Source: Gallionellaceae bacterium
GTDB lineage: Bacteria > Pseudomonadota > Gammaproteobacteria > Burkholderiales > Gallionellaceae
Length of the DNA: 18,056 bases
Reading direction: 5' to 3'
Assembly: GCA_003151655.1 (NCBI GenBank)
Contig: PLYB01000236.1
Coordinates: 14,219-32,274, forward strand
Part shown: piece after piece, positions 1-7,984 of the stretch
Layout: the number at the start of each line of letters is the position of its first letter
Position numbering within the stretch: position 1 is the stretch's first letter
Notes under the pieces: generated by a model
Told to the model about the DNA's origin: nothing
The model's database searches: none
The model's input: only the letters and a program-made list of their open reading frames with translations
Position numbers and translations under genes: made by a program

Positions 1-447
1 AAAGGATTCGGCGAAGAAGATTTTGCACGTTCTCATCCGGGCGGCAGTTTGGGGCGGCGTTTGCTCACACACGTGCGAGATGTGATGCACTCCGGTACGG
101 GGGTTCCTGCGGTAACACATGATGCGATGCTGGCCGATGCGGTGCTGGAGATATCTCGCAAGGGATTGGGTATGACTGCGATAGTGGATGACGCGCAAAA
201 AGTGATCGGCATCTACACCGATGGCGATTTGCGGCGCACGCTGGAAAAGCGTTTGGATTTCAGCACCACGCCAGTCGATGTAGTGATGTCGCGCAATCCG
301 CGTTGCATCAAGGCTGAGGCATTGGCGGTTGAGGCGGTGCAAACCATGGAGCAGTATCGTATCAACCAGATGCTGGTGGTAGATGCCGACAATCGCCTGG
401 TTGGCGCTCTGAATATGTTCGACTTGCTACGTGCCAAGGTGATTTAA
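1..447 (+). CDS. kdsD: Arabinose-5-phosphate isomerase KdsD, C-terminal part (5' end outside window)
   Basis: KdsD interconverts ribulose-5-phosphate and arabinose-5-phosphate, the first step towards Kdo for lipopolysaccharide, in the cytoplasm. The frame is open from base 1, and the first residues (FARSHPGGSLGRRLL) are the characteristic end of the SIS sugar-isomerase domain, so the gene starts upstream of the window. Two CBS repeats follow: roughly RDVMHSG to RRTLEK, and VVMSRNPRCI to LLRAKVI. The stop lies 1 base before the kdsC start, implying one transcript. The family identification is firm; the catalytic half is not visible. This could in principle be a GutQ-type paralogue, but the kdsC-lpt neighbours favour KdsD. 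Confidence 0.95.
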   Translation, partial: KGFGEEDFARSHPGGSLGRRLLTHVRDVMHSGTGVPAVTHDAMLADAVLEISRKGLGMTAIVDDAQKVIGIYTDGDLRRTLEKRLDFSTTPVDVVMSRNPRCIKAEALAVEAVQTMEQYRINQMLVVDADNRLVGALNMFDLLRAKVI

Positions 448-448
448 A

Positions 449-964
449 ATGATCGAAAAAATAAAACCTATCCGCTTAATCGCCTTCGATGTGGATGGCA
501 TCATGACCGACGGCGGCTTGTACCTTTCCGACTCAGGTGAAGAGTTTAAGCGGTTCAACTCGTTGGATGGGCATGGCCTTAAAATGCTGCGGGCATCCGG
601 CGTTGAGCTTGCCATCATCACCGGACGCACTTCGCGCTGCGTCGAGATGCGCGCCAAGAATCTTGGCATTATCCATGTGTATCAGGGCGTGGAAAAGAAA
701 TGGGAAGCCATGCGCGACTTGCTCACCAAATTACAACTCGCACCGGAAGCCGCCGCTTTTATGGGCGACGATGTCGTCGATTTGCCGGCCATGCGCCGCG
801 TTGGTTTGTCGCTGACAGTGCCCAAAGCATCTCCCACGGTGCATGACCATGCGCACTACACGACCAAACACGAAGGCGGGCATGGCGCAGTGCGCGAGGT
901 GTGCGAGCTGATCATGTCGGCACAGGGTACGTTGACCGCACAACTGGCTCCTTATCTCGCATGA
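449..964 (+). CDS. kdsC: 3-deoxy-D-manno-octulosonate 8-phosphate phosphatase KdsC
   Basis: KdsC hydrolyses Kdo-8-phosphate to Kdo and phosphate, the last phosphatase step of Kdo synthesis. The 171-residue protein is a compact HAD-family phosphatase without a cap domain. Motif I is DVDGIMTDG with catalytic Asp14 and Asp16, motif II is the IITGR segment, and motif III is MGDDVVDLPAM. Length fits the family (about 170-190). The ATG at 449 follows the kdsD stop by one base. The stop TGA overlaps the lptC ATG in an ATGA, indicating translational coupling. Function is inferred from strong motif match and gene order. Confidence 0.96.
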   Translation: MIEKIKPIRLIAFDVDGIMTDGGLYLSDSGEEFKRFNSLDGHGLKMLRASGVELAIITGRTSRCVEMRAKNLGIIHVYQGVEKKWEAMRDLLTKLQLAPEAAAFMGDDVVDLPAMRRVGLSLTVPKASPTVHDHAHYTTKHEGGHGAVREVCELIMSAQGTLTAQLAPYLA

Positions 965-1554
965 CACGCGTAAAAACCTCGTTGGAACGTCTGCGGGCAT
1001 GGTCGCCATTGATTCCTTTGTTGCTGCTGTTGGCGGGCACCTATTGGCTCAATCAGCAGGTTCAGCCTATTGCCCCGAAGCCGGACGATAGCACTCGTCA
1101 CGATATTGATTATTCGGTCGAGAATCTTTCTTCCGTCACGCTTGACGAACATGGTCAGGCTCGTTACCTGATGACCACCGAAAAGATGTGGCATTATCCG
1201 GACGACGACACCACTTATCTGGATCATCCCCATTTCGTCAGTTTGCATGCCAACAGTTGGCCGGTCGTTATCTCTTCACTGACTGGCCGGATTTTTAGTC
1301 ACGGCGACGAAGTTTTTCTATATGATGATGTAAAGATTGATCGACTGCCCGATCTTGAAAAGGATCAGGTATCGTTCCGTACCGAATACCTGCATATTCT
1401 TCCCAACAAGGATCAGGCCGACACCGATCATCCGGTTACGATGACCACGCCACGGGATACTATTAATGCTATTGGCATGACTCTCGATAATACTTTGCAA
1501 ATCACCCATCTTTTATCCAATGTTAGAGCAACGCATGTTCCTCCGGCCAAATAA
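961..1554 (+). CDS. lptC: LPS export system protein LptC
   Basis: LptC is the single-pass inner-membrane bridge that receives LPS from LptB2FG and passes it to LptA. The protein has 197 residues, with a basic N-terminus, one hydrophobic segment (about residues 15-30, rich in Leu) and a periplasmic beta-rich domain with the family pattern of a disordered YSVENLSSVTLDEHG stretch followed by strands. I chose ATG 961 because it overlaps the kdsC stop (ATGA) and gives a normal anchor; an in-frame start 60 bases earlier would lie inside kdsC. Its 3' end overlaps lptA. Sequence conservation in LptC is low, so the assignment leans on topology and position. Confidence 0.9.
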   Translation: MTRVKTSLERLRAWSPLIPLLLLLAGTYWLNQQVQPIAPKPDDSTRHDIDYSVENLSSVTLDEHGQARYLMTTEKMWHYPDDDTTYLDHPHFVSLHANSWPVVISSLTGRIFSHGDEVFLYDDVKIDRLPDLEKDQVSFRTEYLHILPNKDQADTDHPVTMTTPRDTINAIGMTLDNTLQITHLLSNVRATHVPPAK

Positions 1555-2293
1555 ATTTACCCTGCTGCTGGGGTTGTTGCTGGTCGGCCAACTAGGCGTG
1601 GCACACGCCGAAAAGGCGGATCGCGACAAGCCGCTGCAAATCGATTCGGACCGGATGAGTTTGGACAATGCCAATCATGTCAGTGTCTTTGAGGGAAAGG
1701 TTGATCTCACTCAGGGAACGTTGCATGTCATGGCCGAAAAGATTGTCGTCACCGAAGACGCTGCCGGACATAAGTTCTGTGTTGCGACCGGACACTTGGC
1801 CAGCTTTCGCCAGAAACGAGATGGGACGAATGAATACGTGGAAGGTTATGCCGAGCGCATCGAATATGATACGCTCAGCGAAAAAATAGATTTATTTGTA
1901 CGGGCCCGCGTAAAGCGGGATCAGGATGATGTTCGTGGCGATCACATCACTTACAGTACGCAGACTGAAATATTCCGTGTGAATAGTCCGGAAAATAATG
2001 GCCGCGTGCGCGCAACCTTGCAACCCAAAAATAAAGATAGCAAACCTCCGGTTAAAGCGGTTACTCCAATAGCGGGCGAGATCAAAGCTGTCCAGCCTAA
2101 AATTGCGGCTCCCAAGGTAACTGTACGCGGTGTGCCCCGATCAAAAGTCGATGAACCCAAGGCGGCTGCAGTAAAATTAGTTGAACCCGTTGCTTCTGAA
2201 GCTATACCGGCAGAACCCATAGCGTCGGAAGCGAAATTAATCGAACCCATTACCTCTGAACCGGTTCCGGCAACTAAGCAGCCGGGAAACTGA
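1535..2293 (+). CDS. lptA: LPS transport periplasmic protein LptA with extended repetitive tail
   Basis: LptA forms the periplasmic bridge carrying LPS to the outer membrane. The start at 1535 gives MFLRPNKFTLLLG, a standard signal peptide ending near AHA; an ATG at 1520 is also in frame. The mature part contains the LptA/OstA fold: DKPLQIDSDRMSLD, then strands such as VFEGKVDLTQGTLHVMAEKI. The protein is 252 residues, longer than the usual about 180. The extra part is a Pro/Ala/Glu/Lys-rich C-terminal tail with four 10-residue units beginning EP (2153-2272). The gene overlaps the end of lptC by 20 bases and is 8 bases from lptB. Identification is strong; the role of the tail is unknown. Confidence 0.93.
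   Translation: MFLRPNKFTLLLGLLLVGQLGVAHAEKADRDKPLQIDSDRMSLDNANHVSVFEGKVDLTQGTLHVMAEKIVVTEDAAGHKFCVATGHLASFRQKRDGTNEYVEGYAERIEYDTLSEKIDLFVRARVKRDQDDVRGDHITYSTQTEIFRVNSPENNGRVRATLQPKNKDSKPPVKAVTPIAGEIKAVQPKIAAPKVTVRGVPRSKVDEPKAAAVKLVEPVASEAIPAEPIASEAKLIEPITSEPVPATKQPGN
2153..2272 (+). repeat. Four 30-base tandem units inside lptA encoding 10-residue EP repeats
   Basis: GAA-CCC codons recur at exactly 30-base spacing (2153, 2183, 2213, 2243). The encoded units are EPKAAAVKLV, EPVASEAIPA, EPIASEAKLI and EPITSEPVPA. Units 2-4 are clearly related; unit 1 matches mainly at the EP start and the KLV end. The segment is probably a flexible periplasmic tail that can gain or lose units by slippage (inference). 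Confidence 0.8.
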
Positions 2294-2301
2294 AATAAGC
2301 C

Positions 2302-3024
2302 ATGAGTGAACTTCGCGCTGTTACCCTGAAAAAACGTTACGGTTCCCGCACTGTGGTGCAGGATGTCTCGCTGTCTGTCAAAAGCGGCGAGGTCGTCGGT
2401 CTGCTCGGTCCAAACGGCGCGGGCAAGACCACCAGTTTTTACATGATCGTAGGATTGGTTGCCGCCGATGGCGGCGATATATTCATCGATAACCAGAATA
2501 TCACCCATCTGCCTATTCATCGCAGAGCCAGACTGGGTTTGGGCTACCTGCCGCAGGAAGCATCTATATTCCGCCGTTTGAGTGTGGCGGAAAATATACA
2601 GGCGGTACTGGAACTGCAGGATTATGACAAAGAGCAAATGGAGGGTCGACTAGACGAGTTGTTGAACGATCTGCACATTATCCATATCCGTAATAATCAG
2701 GCGCTCAGTCTATCCGGCGGCGAGCGCAGACGGGTTGAAATCGCCCGCGCACTGGCGACCAATCCCCGCTTTATTTTATTGGATGAGCCGTTCGCCGGTG
2801 TCGACCCCATCGCGGTGCTGGATATTCAAAAGATCATCCATTTTCTCAAAGAGCGCAATATCGGGGTGTTGATCACCGATCATAACGTGCGAGAAACATT
2901 GGGTATTTGTGACCGTGCCTACATCATCAACGCCGGTTCGGTGATGGCTGAAGGCAAACCCGAAGAAATCATCTATAATGAAGGTGTCAGAAAAGTCTAT
3001 CTCGGCGAAAACTTCAAGCTCTAA
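2302..3024 (+). CDS. lptB: LPS export ABC transporter ATPase LptB
   Basis: LptB is the cytoplasmic ATPase powering LPS extraction from the inner membrane with LptF and LptG. The 240-residue ABC domain has Walker A GPNGAGKT at 36-43, the Q-loop around Gln85 (GYLPQEAS), signature LSGGE at 137-141, Walker B ending in Asp161-Glu162 (FILLDEPFAGVDP) and an H-loop in ITDHNVRETL. The segment RRLSVAENI and the VRKVYLG end are typical of LptB rather than of other ABC ATPases. It sits 8 bases after lptA and 23 bases before rpoN, the usual proteobacterial arrangement. lptF/lptG are not in this window and are commonly encoded elsewhere. Confidence 0.97.
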   Translation: MSELRAVTLKKRYGSRTVVQDVSLSVKSGEVVGLLGPNGAGKTTSFYMIVGLVAADGGDIFIDNQNITHLPIHRRARLGLGYLPQEASIFRRLSVAENIQAVLELQDYDKEQMEGRLDELLNDLHIIHIRNNQALSLSGGERRRVEIARALATNPRFILLDEPFAGVDPIAVLDIQKIIHFLKERNIGVLITDHNVRETLGICDRAYIINAGSVMAEGKPEEIIYNEGVRKVYLGENFKL

Positions 3025-3047
3025 AGTCCGAATTATTTCACCGCAAA

Positions 3048-4475
3048 ATGAAAGCAGCGCTACAACTCAGGCAGTCGCAACAACTGACGCTCACGCCGCA
3101 GCTGCAGCAGGCTATCAAGTTGCTGCAGCTTTCTACATTGGATATCAATCAGGAAGCATCACGCTTACTGGATGAAAATCCATTTCTCGAACGCGAAGAC
3201 GAGACCACCAATCAAACCTATAGCGGCAACAGCAGTACCGAGACGGTTGCGACCCCATCCGGCAATACTGAAAGCCCCGCTGCCGAGAAGGAATCCCGCG
3301 ACGATGCGAGCGACTGGTCGGAGCCGTCATTTTCTTCTTCAGCACCCAGCCCGGACGACGAGGACGATGGCTATAGCGAAGTCGCCGCCGACAGGCCCAG
3401 CCTGCGCGAGCACTTGCTGTGGGAGCTGAACATGAGCCAGTTGGAGTCTCGCGACAAGAAGATCATCGGTCTGCTGGTTGATGCGCTGGACGAAAACGCC
3501 TATCTGTCGCAACCGCTGGAAGAGATCGCCGAGCTACTGCCGTCCGAACTGGATGTCACGCTGGACGATCTGGAAACGGCTTTGGTGCAGTTGCAGCATC
3601 TGGATGCGCCCGGTATCGGCGCGCGCTCACTGAGTGAATGTCTTGCTTTGCAACTGCAAGCGATGCTCGAAGATGTGCCCGGTCGCGATCTGGCACTGGC
3701 TATCGTGACGCATCATCTCGATCTGCTCGCCGCCCGCGATTTCAATAAACTGAAAAAAGCATTACATTGCGACGATGATGCACTGCGTTGCGCGCAAGAC
3801 TTGATCGTGCATTTGCAACCCAAACCCGGCAATGCCTTCGAACATCGCGCTGCCGACTATGTGGTGCCGGATGTGCTGGTAGAGCGTCACGGCGGCACTT
3901 GGAAGGCGCGCCTCAATCCGGAAGCGATGCCGCGTCTGCGCATTAATCAAATCTATGCGAACATCCTGCAACGCCGCGACGATCAGGGCTCGCAGCAAAT
4001 GGCGGGACAATTGCAAGAGGCGCGCTGGTTTATCAAAAATTTGCAGCAGCGATTTGAAACTATCTTGCGCGTGTCGCAAGCCATCGTTGAGCGCCAGCGC
4101 CAGTTTTTTGAGCACGGCGACATCGGCATGCGTCCGCTGGTGCTGCGTGAGATCGCCGACCAACTGGAATTGCACGAATCCACCATTTCGCGCGTGACCA
4201 CACAAAAATTCATGCTCACCCCGCGCGGCATCTATGAGCTAAAATACTTCTTCGGCAGCGGGCTCGCCACCGAAGCGGGCGGTGCCTGTTCTTCCACCGC
4301 CATACGTGCTCTCATCAAGCAACTGGTCAGCGAGGAAGATGGCAAGCATCCGCTCACTGATAGTCGCATGTCCGAAATCCTGGCACAGCAGGGCATTTTA
4401 GTCGCCCGCCGTACCGTGGCAAAATACCGTGAGGGAATGAACATCCTTCCGGTAAATCTTCGTAAATCTTTCTAA
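3048..4475 (+). CDS. rpoN: RNA polymerase sigma-54 factor RpoN
   Basis: Sigma-54 directs RNA polymerase to -24/-12 promoters that need an AAA+ activator. The 475-residue protein has the full three-part layout. Region I is Gln/Leu-rich (LTPQLQQAIKLLQLS near residues 16-30). Region II is acidic and Ser-rich (about 50-115). Region III holds the core-binding and DNA-binding parts, including the HTH segment (LELHESTISRVTTQKFM) and the RpoN box ARRTVAKYRE at 453-462. Length is typical. Its place between lptB and hpf is the standard proteobacterial order. Confidence 0.98.
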   Translation: MKAALQLRQSQQLTLTPQLQQAIKLLQLSTLDINQEASRLLDENPFLEREDETTNQTYSGNSSTETVATPSGNTESPAAEKESRDDASDWSEPSFSSSAPSPDDEDDGYSEVAADRPSLREHLLWELNMSQLESRDKKIIGLLVDALDENAYLSQPLEEIAELLPSELDVTLDDLETALVQLQHLDAPGIGARSLSECLALQLQAMLEDVPGRDLALAIVTHHLDLLAARDFNKLKKALHCDDDALRCAQDLIVHLQPKPGNAFEHRAADYVVPDVLVERHGGTWKARLNPEAMPRLRINQIYANILQRRDDQGSQQMAGQLQEARWFIKNLQQRFETILRVSQAIVERQRQFFEHGDIGMRPLVLREIADQLELHESTISRVTTQKFMLTPRGIYELKYFFGSGLATEAGGACSSTAIRALIKQLVSEEDGKHPLTDSRMSEILAQQGILVARRTVAKYREGMNILPVNLRKSF

Positions 4476-4492
4476 CCATAAAGGAGCAGGCC

Positions 4493-4819
4493 ATGAACCT
4501 CAACCTCACAGGACGTCACCTCGAAATCACTCCAGCCATCCGCGAACATGTCCTCAGCAAGCTGGATAAGGTCAAACGCCATTTCGACAATGTGATCGAC
4601 ATCAACGTGATCCTGTCAGTGGACAAGCTGATACAAAAGGCCGAAGCCAGCGTCCATGTTTCCGGCAAGACTATCTTTGCCGAAACCGAGGACAGTAACT
4701 TGTATGTCGCTATCGACGCGCTGATTGATTCGCTGGATCGTCAAGTGTTGAAGCACAAGGAAAAGAATACTGCACGCCGCCATGACGGTTCCGGCAAAAT
4801 TGAAGCAGAAGCAGAGTAA
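4493..4819 (+). CDS. hpf: Ribosome hibernation-promoting factor (short HPF/RaiA family)
   Basis: Short HPF binds the 30S decoding centre of idle ribosomes and promotes 100S dimers in slow growth. The 108-residue protein begins MNLNLTGRHLEITPAIREHV and continues with KLDKVKRHFDNVIDINVILS, the beta-alpha-beta fold of this family, and ends with a charged tail. A strong Shine-Dalgarno (AAAGGAG) sits 6 bases before ATG 4493. It follows rpoN by 17 bases and is followed at once by an intrinsic terminator, so it is probably the last gene of the lpt-rpoN transcript. Confidence 0.95.
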   Translation: MNLNLTGRHLEITPAIREHVLSKLDKVKRHFDNVIDINVILSVDKLIQKAEASVHVSGKTIFAETEDSNLYVAIDALIDSLDRQVLKHKEKNTARRHDGSGKIEAEAE

Positions 4820-4824
4820 TTATT

Positions 4825-4855
4825 AAAGGGCGATTGCAAGATCGCCCTTTTTTTT
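4825..4855 (+). terminator. Intrinsic terminator between hpf and ptsN
   Basis: A perfect 10-bp stem AAAGGGCGAT / ATCGCCCTTT (4825-4834 with 4841-4850) encloses the loop TGCAAG and is followed by five further T residues. It should end transcription of the lptA-hpf part. The T tract ends only 13 bases before the ptsN ATG, so ptsN must rely on read-through or on a promoter inside or upstream of this structure. Confidence 0.9.
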
Positions 4856-4868
4856 GGTGCCAGAAAAG

Positions 4869-5324
4869 ATGAGCCTGATTAGCAAAATCCTACCATTGGA
4901 AAATGTCTTGTTGGATGCGGAATCATCCAGTAAAAAACGCGTGTTTGAACGCGTCGGATTGCTGTTCGAAAATTCGCAGCAACTTTCGCGCAGTCAGGTG
5001 TTCGACAGCCTGTTTGCCCGCGAAAAACTCGGTTCAACCGGACTGGGGCAGGGCGTAGCAATCCCGCATGGGCGTATCAAAAACTTGCGTGATGCGGTCG
5101 CGGCTTTTGTAAAAACGGAAAATCCTATTCCGTTTGACGCGCCGGACGGATTGCCCGTTAATTTGATTTTCGTATTACTTGTTCCCGAGCGCGCAACCGA
5201 TTTGCACTTGCAGTTGCTGGGCGAACTTGCGCAGATGTTCAGCAACAATACTTTTCGCGAACGCCTGCTGGCAAGCAGCGACCCGGCTGCCATCCATCAA
5301 ATGTTTGCCGAGTGGCAAGGCTAG
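4869..5324 (+). CDS. ptsN: Nitrogen-regulatory PTS enzyme IIA (EIIA-Ntr)
   Basis: EIIA-Ntr is the terminal phosphoacceptor of the nitrogen PTS, a regulatory cascade acting on potassium transport and sigma-54-related functions in proteobacteria. The 151-residue protein has the PTS_EIIA type-2 fold with the phosphorylatable His67 in GVAIPHGRIKNL. I chose ATG 4869 (MSLISKILPLENVLLD), the usual family start; an in-frame TTG at 4854 lies within the terminator T tract and is unlikely. AGAAAAG just upstream could serve as a weak ribosome binding site. It precedes hprK by 6 bases. Confidence 0.95.
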   Translation: MSLISKILPLENVLLDAESSSKKRVFERVGLLFENSQQLSRSQVFDSLFAREKLGSTGLGQGVAIPHGRIKNLRDAVAAFVKTENPIPFDAPDGLPVNLIFVLLVPERATDLHLQLLGELAQMFSNNTFRERLLASSDPAAIHQMFAEWQG

Positions 5325-5330
5325 CTCATC

Positions 5331-6269
5331 GTGGCTCAAGTCAACATTCTTAAACTCTTTCAGGACAAACAAGAACGCCTTGCGCTGACTTGGGTGGCCG
5401 GCAGCGACGGCGCGGACAGAGTGTTGGAAAGTGAGATGGTCAACGCATCCGACAAAGGAATTATCGGCCACCTCAATCTAATTCATCCCAACTGGGTGCA
5501 GGTCATCAGCAACACCGAGCTGGAGTATCTACGCAATCTCGACCCGGCAGCGCTGGGCGAAGCTTTTGAAGAATTGCAATCTTCCGGATCGTTCTGCCTG
5601 ATCCTGGCCGGAGTGGAAGAAGTGCCCCCCGAACTCATTGCTTACGCCAACAATACGCGCACTCCATTATTCCGCTCGCCGCAACACAGCGTGCATTTGA
5701 TGTGGATGGTGCGCCACTACATCATTAAAGAACTGGCCGAGTCCACCACCCGGCATGGCGTATTTTTGGATGTGCTCGGCGTGGGGGTGATGATTACCGG
5801 CGACAGCGGAGTGGGCAAAAGCGAGTTGGCTCTTGAACTCATCACTCGCGGCAATGGACTGGTGGCGGATGACATTACCGAGCTATACCGCATTTCGCCA
5901 GAGACACTGGAGGGCCGTTGTCCGGCATTGCTGCGCGACTTTCTTGAAGTGCGCGGACTGGGCATACTCAACATACGCACCATGTTCGGCGAAACTGCCG
6001 TGCGGCGCAAAAAAAGTTTAAAACTTATTGTACATTTGCATCGCCCGATTGGCAGCGATCTTTCCAAAATGGAACGTCTGCCGTCCAATGCCAGCTTTCA
6101 GGATATTCTCGGCATCAATATCTCCACCGTCAGTATTCCGGTGATGGCGGGGCGCAACCTTGCGGTGTTGGTGGAAGCGGCTGCACGCAATTTTGTGTTG
6201 AAACAACGCGGCATCGATACCATGCAGGAGTTTATCGCGCGGCACGAACAGCAGATGCTGGAGGAGTAA
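5331..6269 (+). CDS. hprK: HPr kinase/phosphorylase
   Basis: HprK phosphorylates and dephosphorylates HPr on a serine; in proteobacteria it is thought to act on the PTS-Ntr branch. The 312-residue protein has an N-terminal HPrK_N domain (about 1-130) and a C-terminal kinase domain. This contains RHGVFLDVLGVGV, Walker A GDSGVGKS at 157-164, the VADD segment and the K/P signature EVRGLGILNI at 206-215. Translation starts with GTG 5331, with AAGG about 10 bases upstream. It lies between ptsN and rapZ, the common betaproteobacterial order. Confidence 0.96.
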   Translation: MAQVNILKLFQDKQERLALTWVAGSDGADRVLESEMVNASDKGIIGHLNLIHPNWVQVISNTELEYLRNLDPAALGEAFEELQSSGSFCLILAGVEEVPPELIAYANNTRTPLFRSPQHSVHLMWMVRHYIIKELAESTTRHGVFLDVLGVGVMITGDSGVGKSELALELITRGNGLVADDITELYRISPETLEGRCPALLRDFLEVRGLGILNIRTMFGETAVRRKKSLKLIVHLHRPIGSDLSKMERLPSNASFQDILGINISTVSIPVMAGRNLAVLVEAAARNFVLKQRGIDTMQEFIARHEQQMLEE

Positions 6270-6273
6270 AACT

Positions 6274-7119
6274 ATGCAGCTATTTTTGATCAGCGGCTTA
6301 TCCGGCTCCGGCAAGAGCGTGGCGCTCAAAATGCTGGAAGACAGCGGCTACTACTGCGTGGACAATTTGCCCGCCGAACTGCTGAACGTGCTGATGAACA
6401 ATCTCGAATTGTCGGGGGTGAGCAAGGTCGCGGTCAGCATCGATGTGCGTAGCGGTAGTGGCGTGTCACTCATGCCGCAATATATTGAAAAGATCAGGGA
6501 GCAAGGCATAGATGTACACGTGCTGTTCCTTGATGCACAAACCGACACGCTGGTAAAACGATTCTCCGAAACCCGGCGCATGCATCCGCTGAGCGATGGC
6601 GTGCTCACTCTGCCGGAGTGTGTTGCCCGCGAGCGCGAACTGCTCGCCGAGATCAGTAGCATCGGCCATCACATTGACACCAGCGAACTTAACGCCAATG
6701 CCTTGCGCGCCTGGATCAAACAATTTATCACGTTGGATCGTGCGCGCCTCACTTTGTTGTTCGAATCATTTGGCTTCAAAAACGGCCTGCCGCTGGATGC
6801 CGATCTGGTCTACGACGTGCGCTGTTTGCCCAATCCGCATTATGACCCGGTGTTGCGCCCGCTCACCGGACGCGATGCGCCGGTCATCCAGTTTCTGGAC
6901 GAGATACCTCTGGTGCAAAAGATGTATGAGGACATTCGTAGCTTTGTAGAAAACTGGCTGCCTAGCTTCGTTGCAGACAATCGCAGCTACCTCACTGTTG
7001 CCATCGGCTGTACCGGTGGACAGCATCGTTCGGTCTACCTCACTGAAAAACTGGCGCAGCATTTTAAATCCCAGCAGCAAGTACTGCTGCGCCACCGTGA
7101 ACTTACGCAACAAAGTTAA
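6274..7119 (+). CDS. rapZ: RNase adapter protein / P-loop nucleotide-binding protein RapZ
   Basis: RapZ (YvcJ/YhbJ family) binds nucleotides and, in enterobacteria, guides RNase E to the sRNA GlmZ to control GlmS; the role outside enterobacteria is less settled. The 281-residue protein has Walker A GLSGSGKS at 8-15 near the N-terminus and the family-specific C-terminal GCTGGQHR at 245-252, followed by SVYLTEKLAQHF. Length is standard. Ribosome binding site GGAGGAG lies just before ATG 6274, and the gene is 4 bases after hprK. It is the last gene of the conserved block. Confidence 0.96.
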   Translation: MQLFLISGLSGSGKSVALKMLEDSGYYCVDNLPAELLNVLMNNLELSGVSKVAVSIDVRSGSGVSLMPQYIEKIREQGIDVHVLFLDAQTDTLVKRFSETRRMHPLSDGVLTLPECVARERELLAEISSIGHHIDTSELNANALRAWIKQFITLDRARLTLLFESFGFKNGLPLDADLVYDVRCLPNPHYDPVLRPLTGRDAPVIQFLDEIPLVQKMYEDIRSFVENWLPSFVADNRSYLTVAIGCTGGQHRSVYLTEKLAQHFKSQQQVLLRHRELTQQS

Positions 7120-7168
7120 CGGAAGATAATTATGATGAACCCGGATAGTTCATTAGCACCGAACAGTC

Positions 7169-7266
7169 CCTTCCCCCTTGCAGGGGGAAGGCTAGGATGG
7201 GGGTTGGCTCGGTGCAATAGTAGCGATTCTACCCCCTCCCTAACCCTCCCCCTGAAAAGGGGAGGG
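7169..7266. repeat. REP-like palindromic element downstream of rapZ
   Basis: Two GC-rich hairpins face each other. The first is CCTTCCCCC / GGGGGAAGG with loop TTGCA (7169-7191). The second is CCCTCCCC / GGGGAGGG (7244-7251 with 7259-7266). In addition 7183-7204 is an imperfect inverted copy of 7231-7252 (about 18 of 22 positions), so the unit can fold as two small hairpins or one long one. It resembles intergenic palindromic repeats found in many proteobacteria. It may also end rapZ transcription, but has no T tract. Confidence 0.7.
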
Positions 7267-7289
7267 GATAGGCGAGTTTCTCGTTAGCT

Positions 7290-7664
7290 GTGTTCGCGCT
7301 ACGCCACATCAAACCCGGCGACTACCTCACCCTGTTGGCTGGTGTCCTGTGTACTATTTGGTTAACGCTGATTCTTTGGTCAGGCGGGGCTGCGGACAAA
7401 GCTATCATCCGCGCCGGGGGAAAAGTATTTCGCGAAGTAGCGCTGTCGCACGATCAGAGAATCGAAGTGACAGGCCCGCTCGGCGTGAGCATCATCACCA
7501 TCGAACAACACAAAGCCCGCATCACTTCCGATCCCAGTCCCAGACAATATTGTGTGCGCCAAGGCTGGTTGCAACAAGCGGGCGAGATCGCGATTTGCCT
7601 GCCTAATCAAGTGAGCGTAGAGCTTACCGGAGGCACCAAAAAATATGACAGCCTCAACTATTAA
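7290..7664 (+). CDS. NusG domain II-containing protein
   Basis: A 124-residue protein with a short N-terminal region, one membrane segment (about 13-33, LLAGVLCTIWLTLILW) and an exported-looking C-terminal domain. The domain carries the pattern QYCVRQGWLQQAGEIAICLPNQVSVEL ending YDSLNY, which I recognise as the NusG domain II-type family (no relation to NusG function is implied). The only start in the open frame is GTG 7290; no clear Shine-Dalgarno is present. The REP-like element separates it from rapZ. The biochemical role is unknown. Confidence 0.75.
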   Translation: MFALRHIKPGDYLTLLAGVLCTIWLTLILWSGGAADKAIIRAGGKVFREVALSHDQRIEVTGPLGVSIITIEQHKARITSDPSPRQYCVRQGWLQQAGEIAICLPNQVSVELTGGTKKYDSLNY

Positions 7665-7675
7665 CTGAGCTAGCT

Positions 7676-7984
7676 ATGCGATATCCCGTGGTAATTCATA
7701 AAGGTAGCGACAGCGATTACGGAGTGACGGTTCCCGATCTGCCCGGCTGCTTTTCAGCAGGCGAAACACTAGACGAGGCACTGGAAATGGTGCACGAAGC
7801 AATGGAATGCCATATCGAAGGTATATTGCTTGACGGTGAGCCTTTGCCCGCAGCTCGCCCAATTGAGCAACACCAAAATAATCCTGATTTCGCCCACGGC
7901 GTTTGGGCGCTAGTCGAACTCGATTTAAGCCGACTACAATTAATGCAACGGAATTTCGTTTATCAACTCGGGATGTTTGTCTAA
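7676..7984 (+). CDS. HicB-family antitoxin, C-terminally truncated, without hicA
   Basis: The N-terminal 85 residues follow the HicB antitoxin core: MRYPVVIHKGSDSDYGVTVP, DLPGCFSAGETLDEAL, a helix, then GEPLPAARPIEQHQ and FAHGVWALVELDLSRL. In intact relatives the WALVDVDLS strand leads into a DNA-binding tail. Here similarity ends after DLSRL (about 7938), and the last residues come from the antisense of the 3' end of mqsA, with 45 bases of overlap. No HicA toxin is encoded next to it. This is probably a degraded orphan that could still fold as a HicB core but lacks the DNA-binding part. Confidence 0.7.
   Translation: MRYPVVIHKGSDSDYGVTVPDLPGCFSAGETLDEALEMVHEAMECHIEGILLDGEPLPAARPIEQHQNNPDFAHGVWALVELDLSRLQLMQRNFVYQLGMFV

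Noticed and set aside
901..960. Upstream in-frame extension of lptC
   Set aside because: It lies inside kdsC; ATG 961 overlaps the kdsC stop and gives a normal LptC.
1951..2637. 228-residue open frame on the minus strand across lptA and lptB
   Set aside because: It runs antisense to two clearly conserved genes, and the translation has no recognisable domain.
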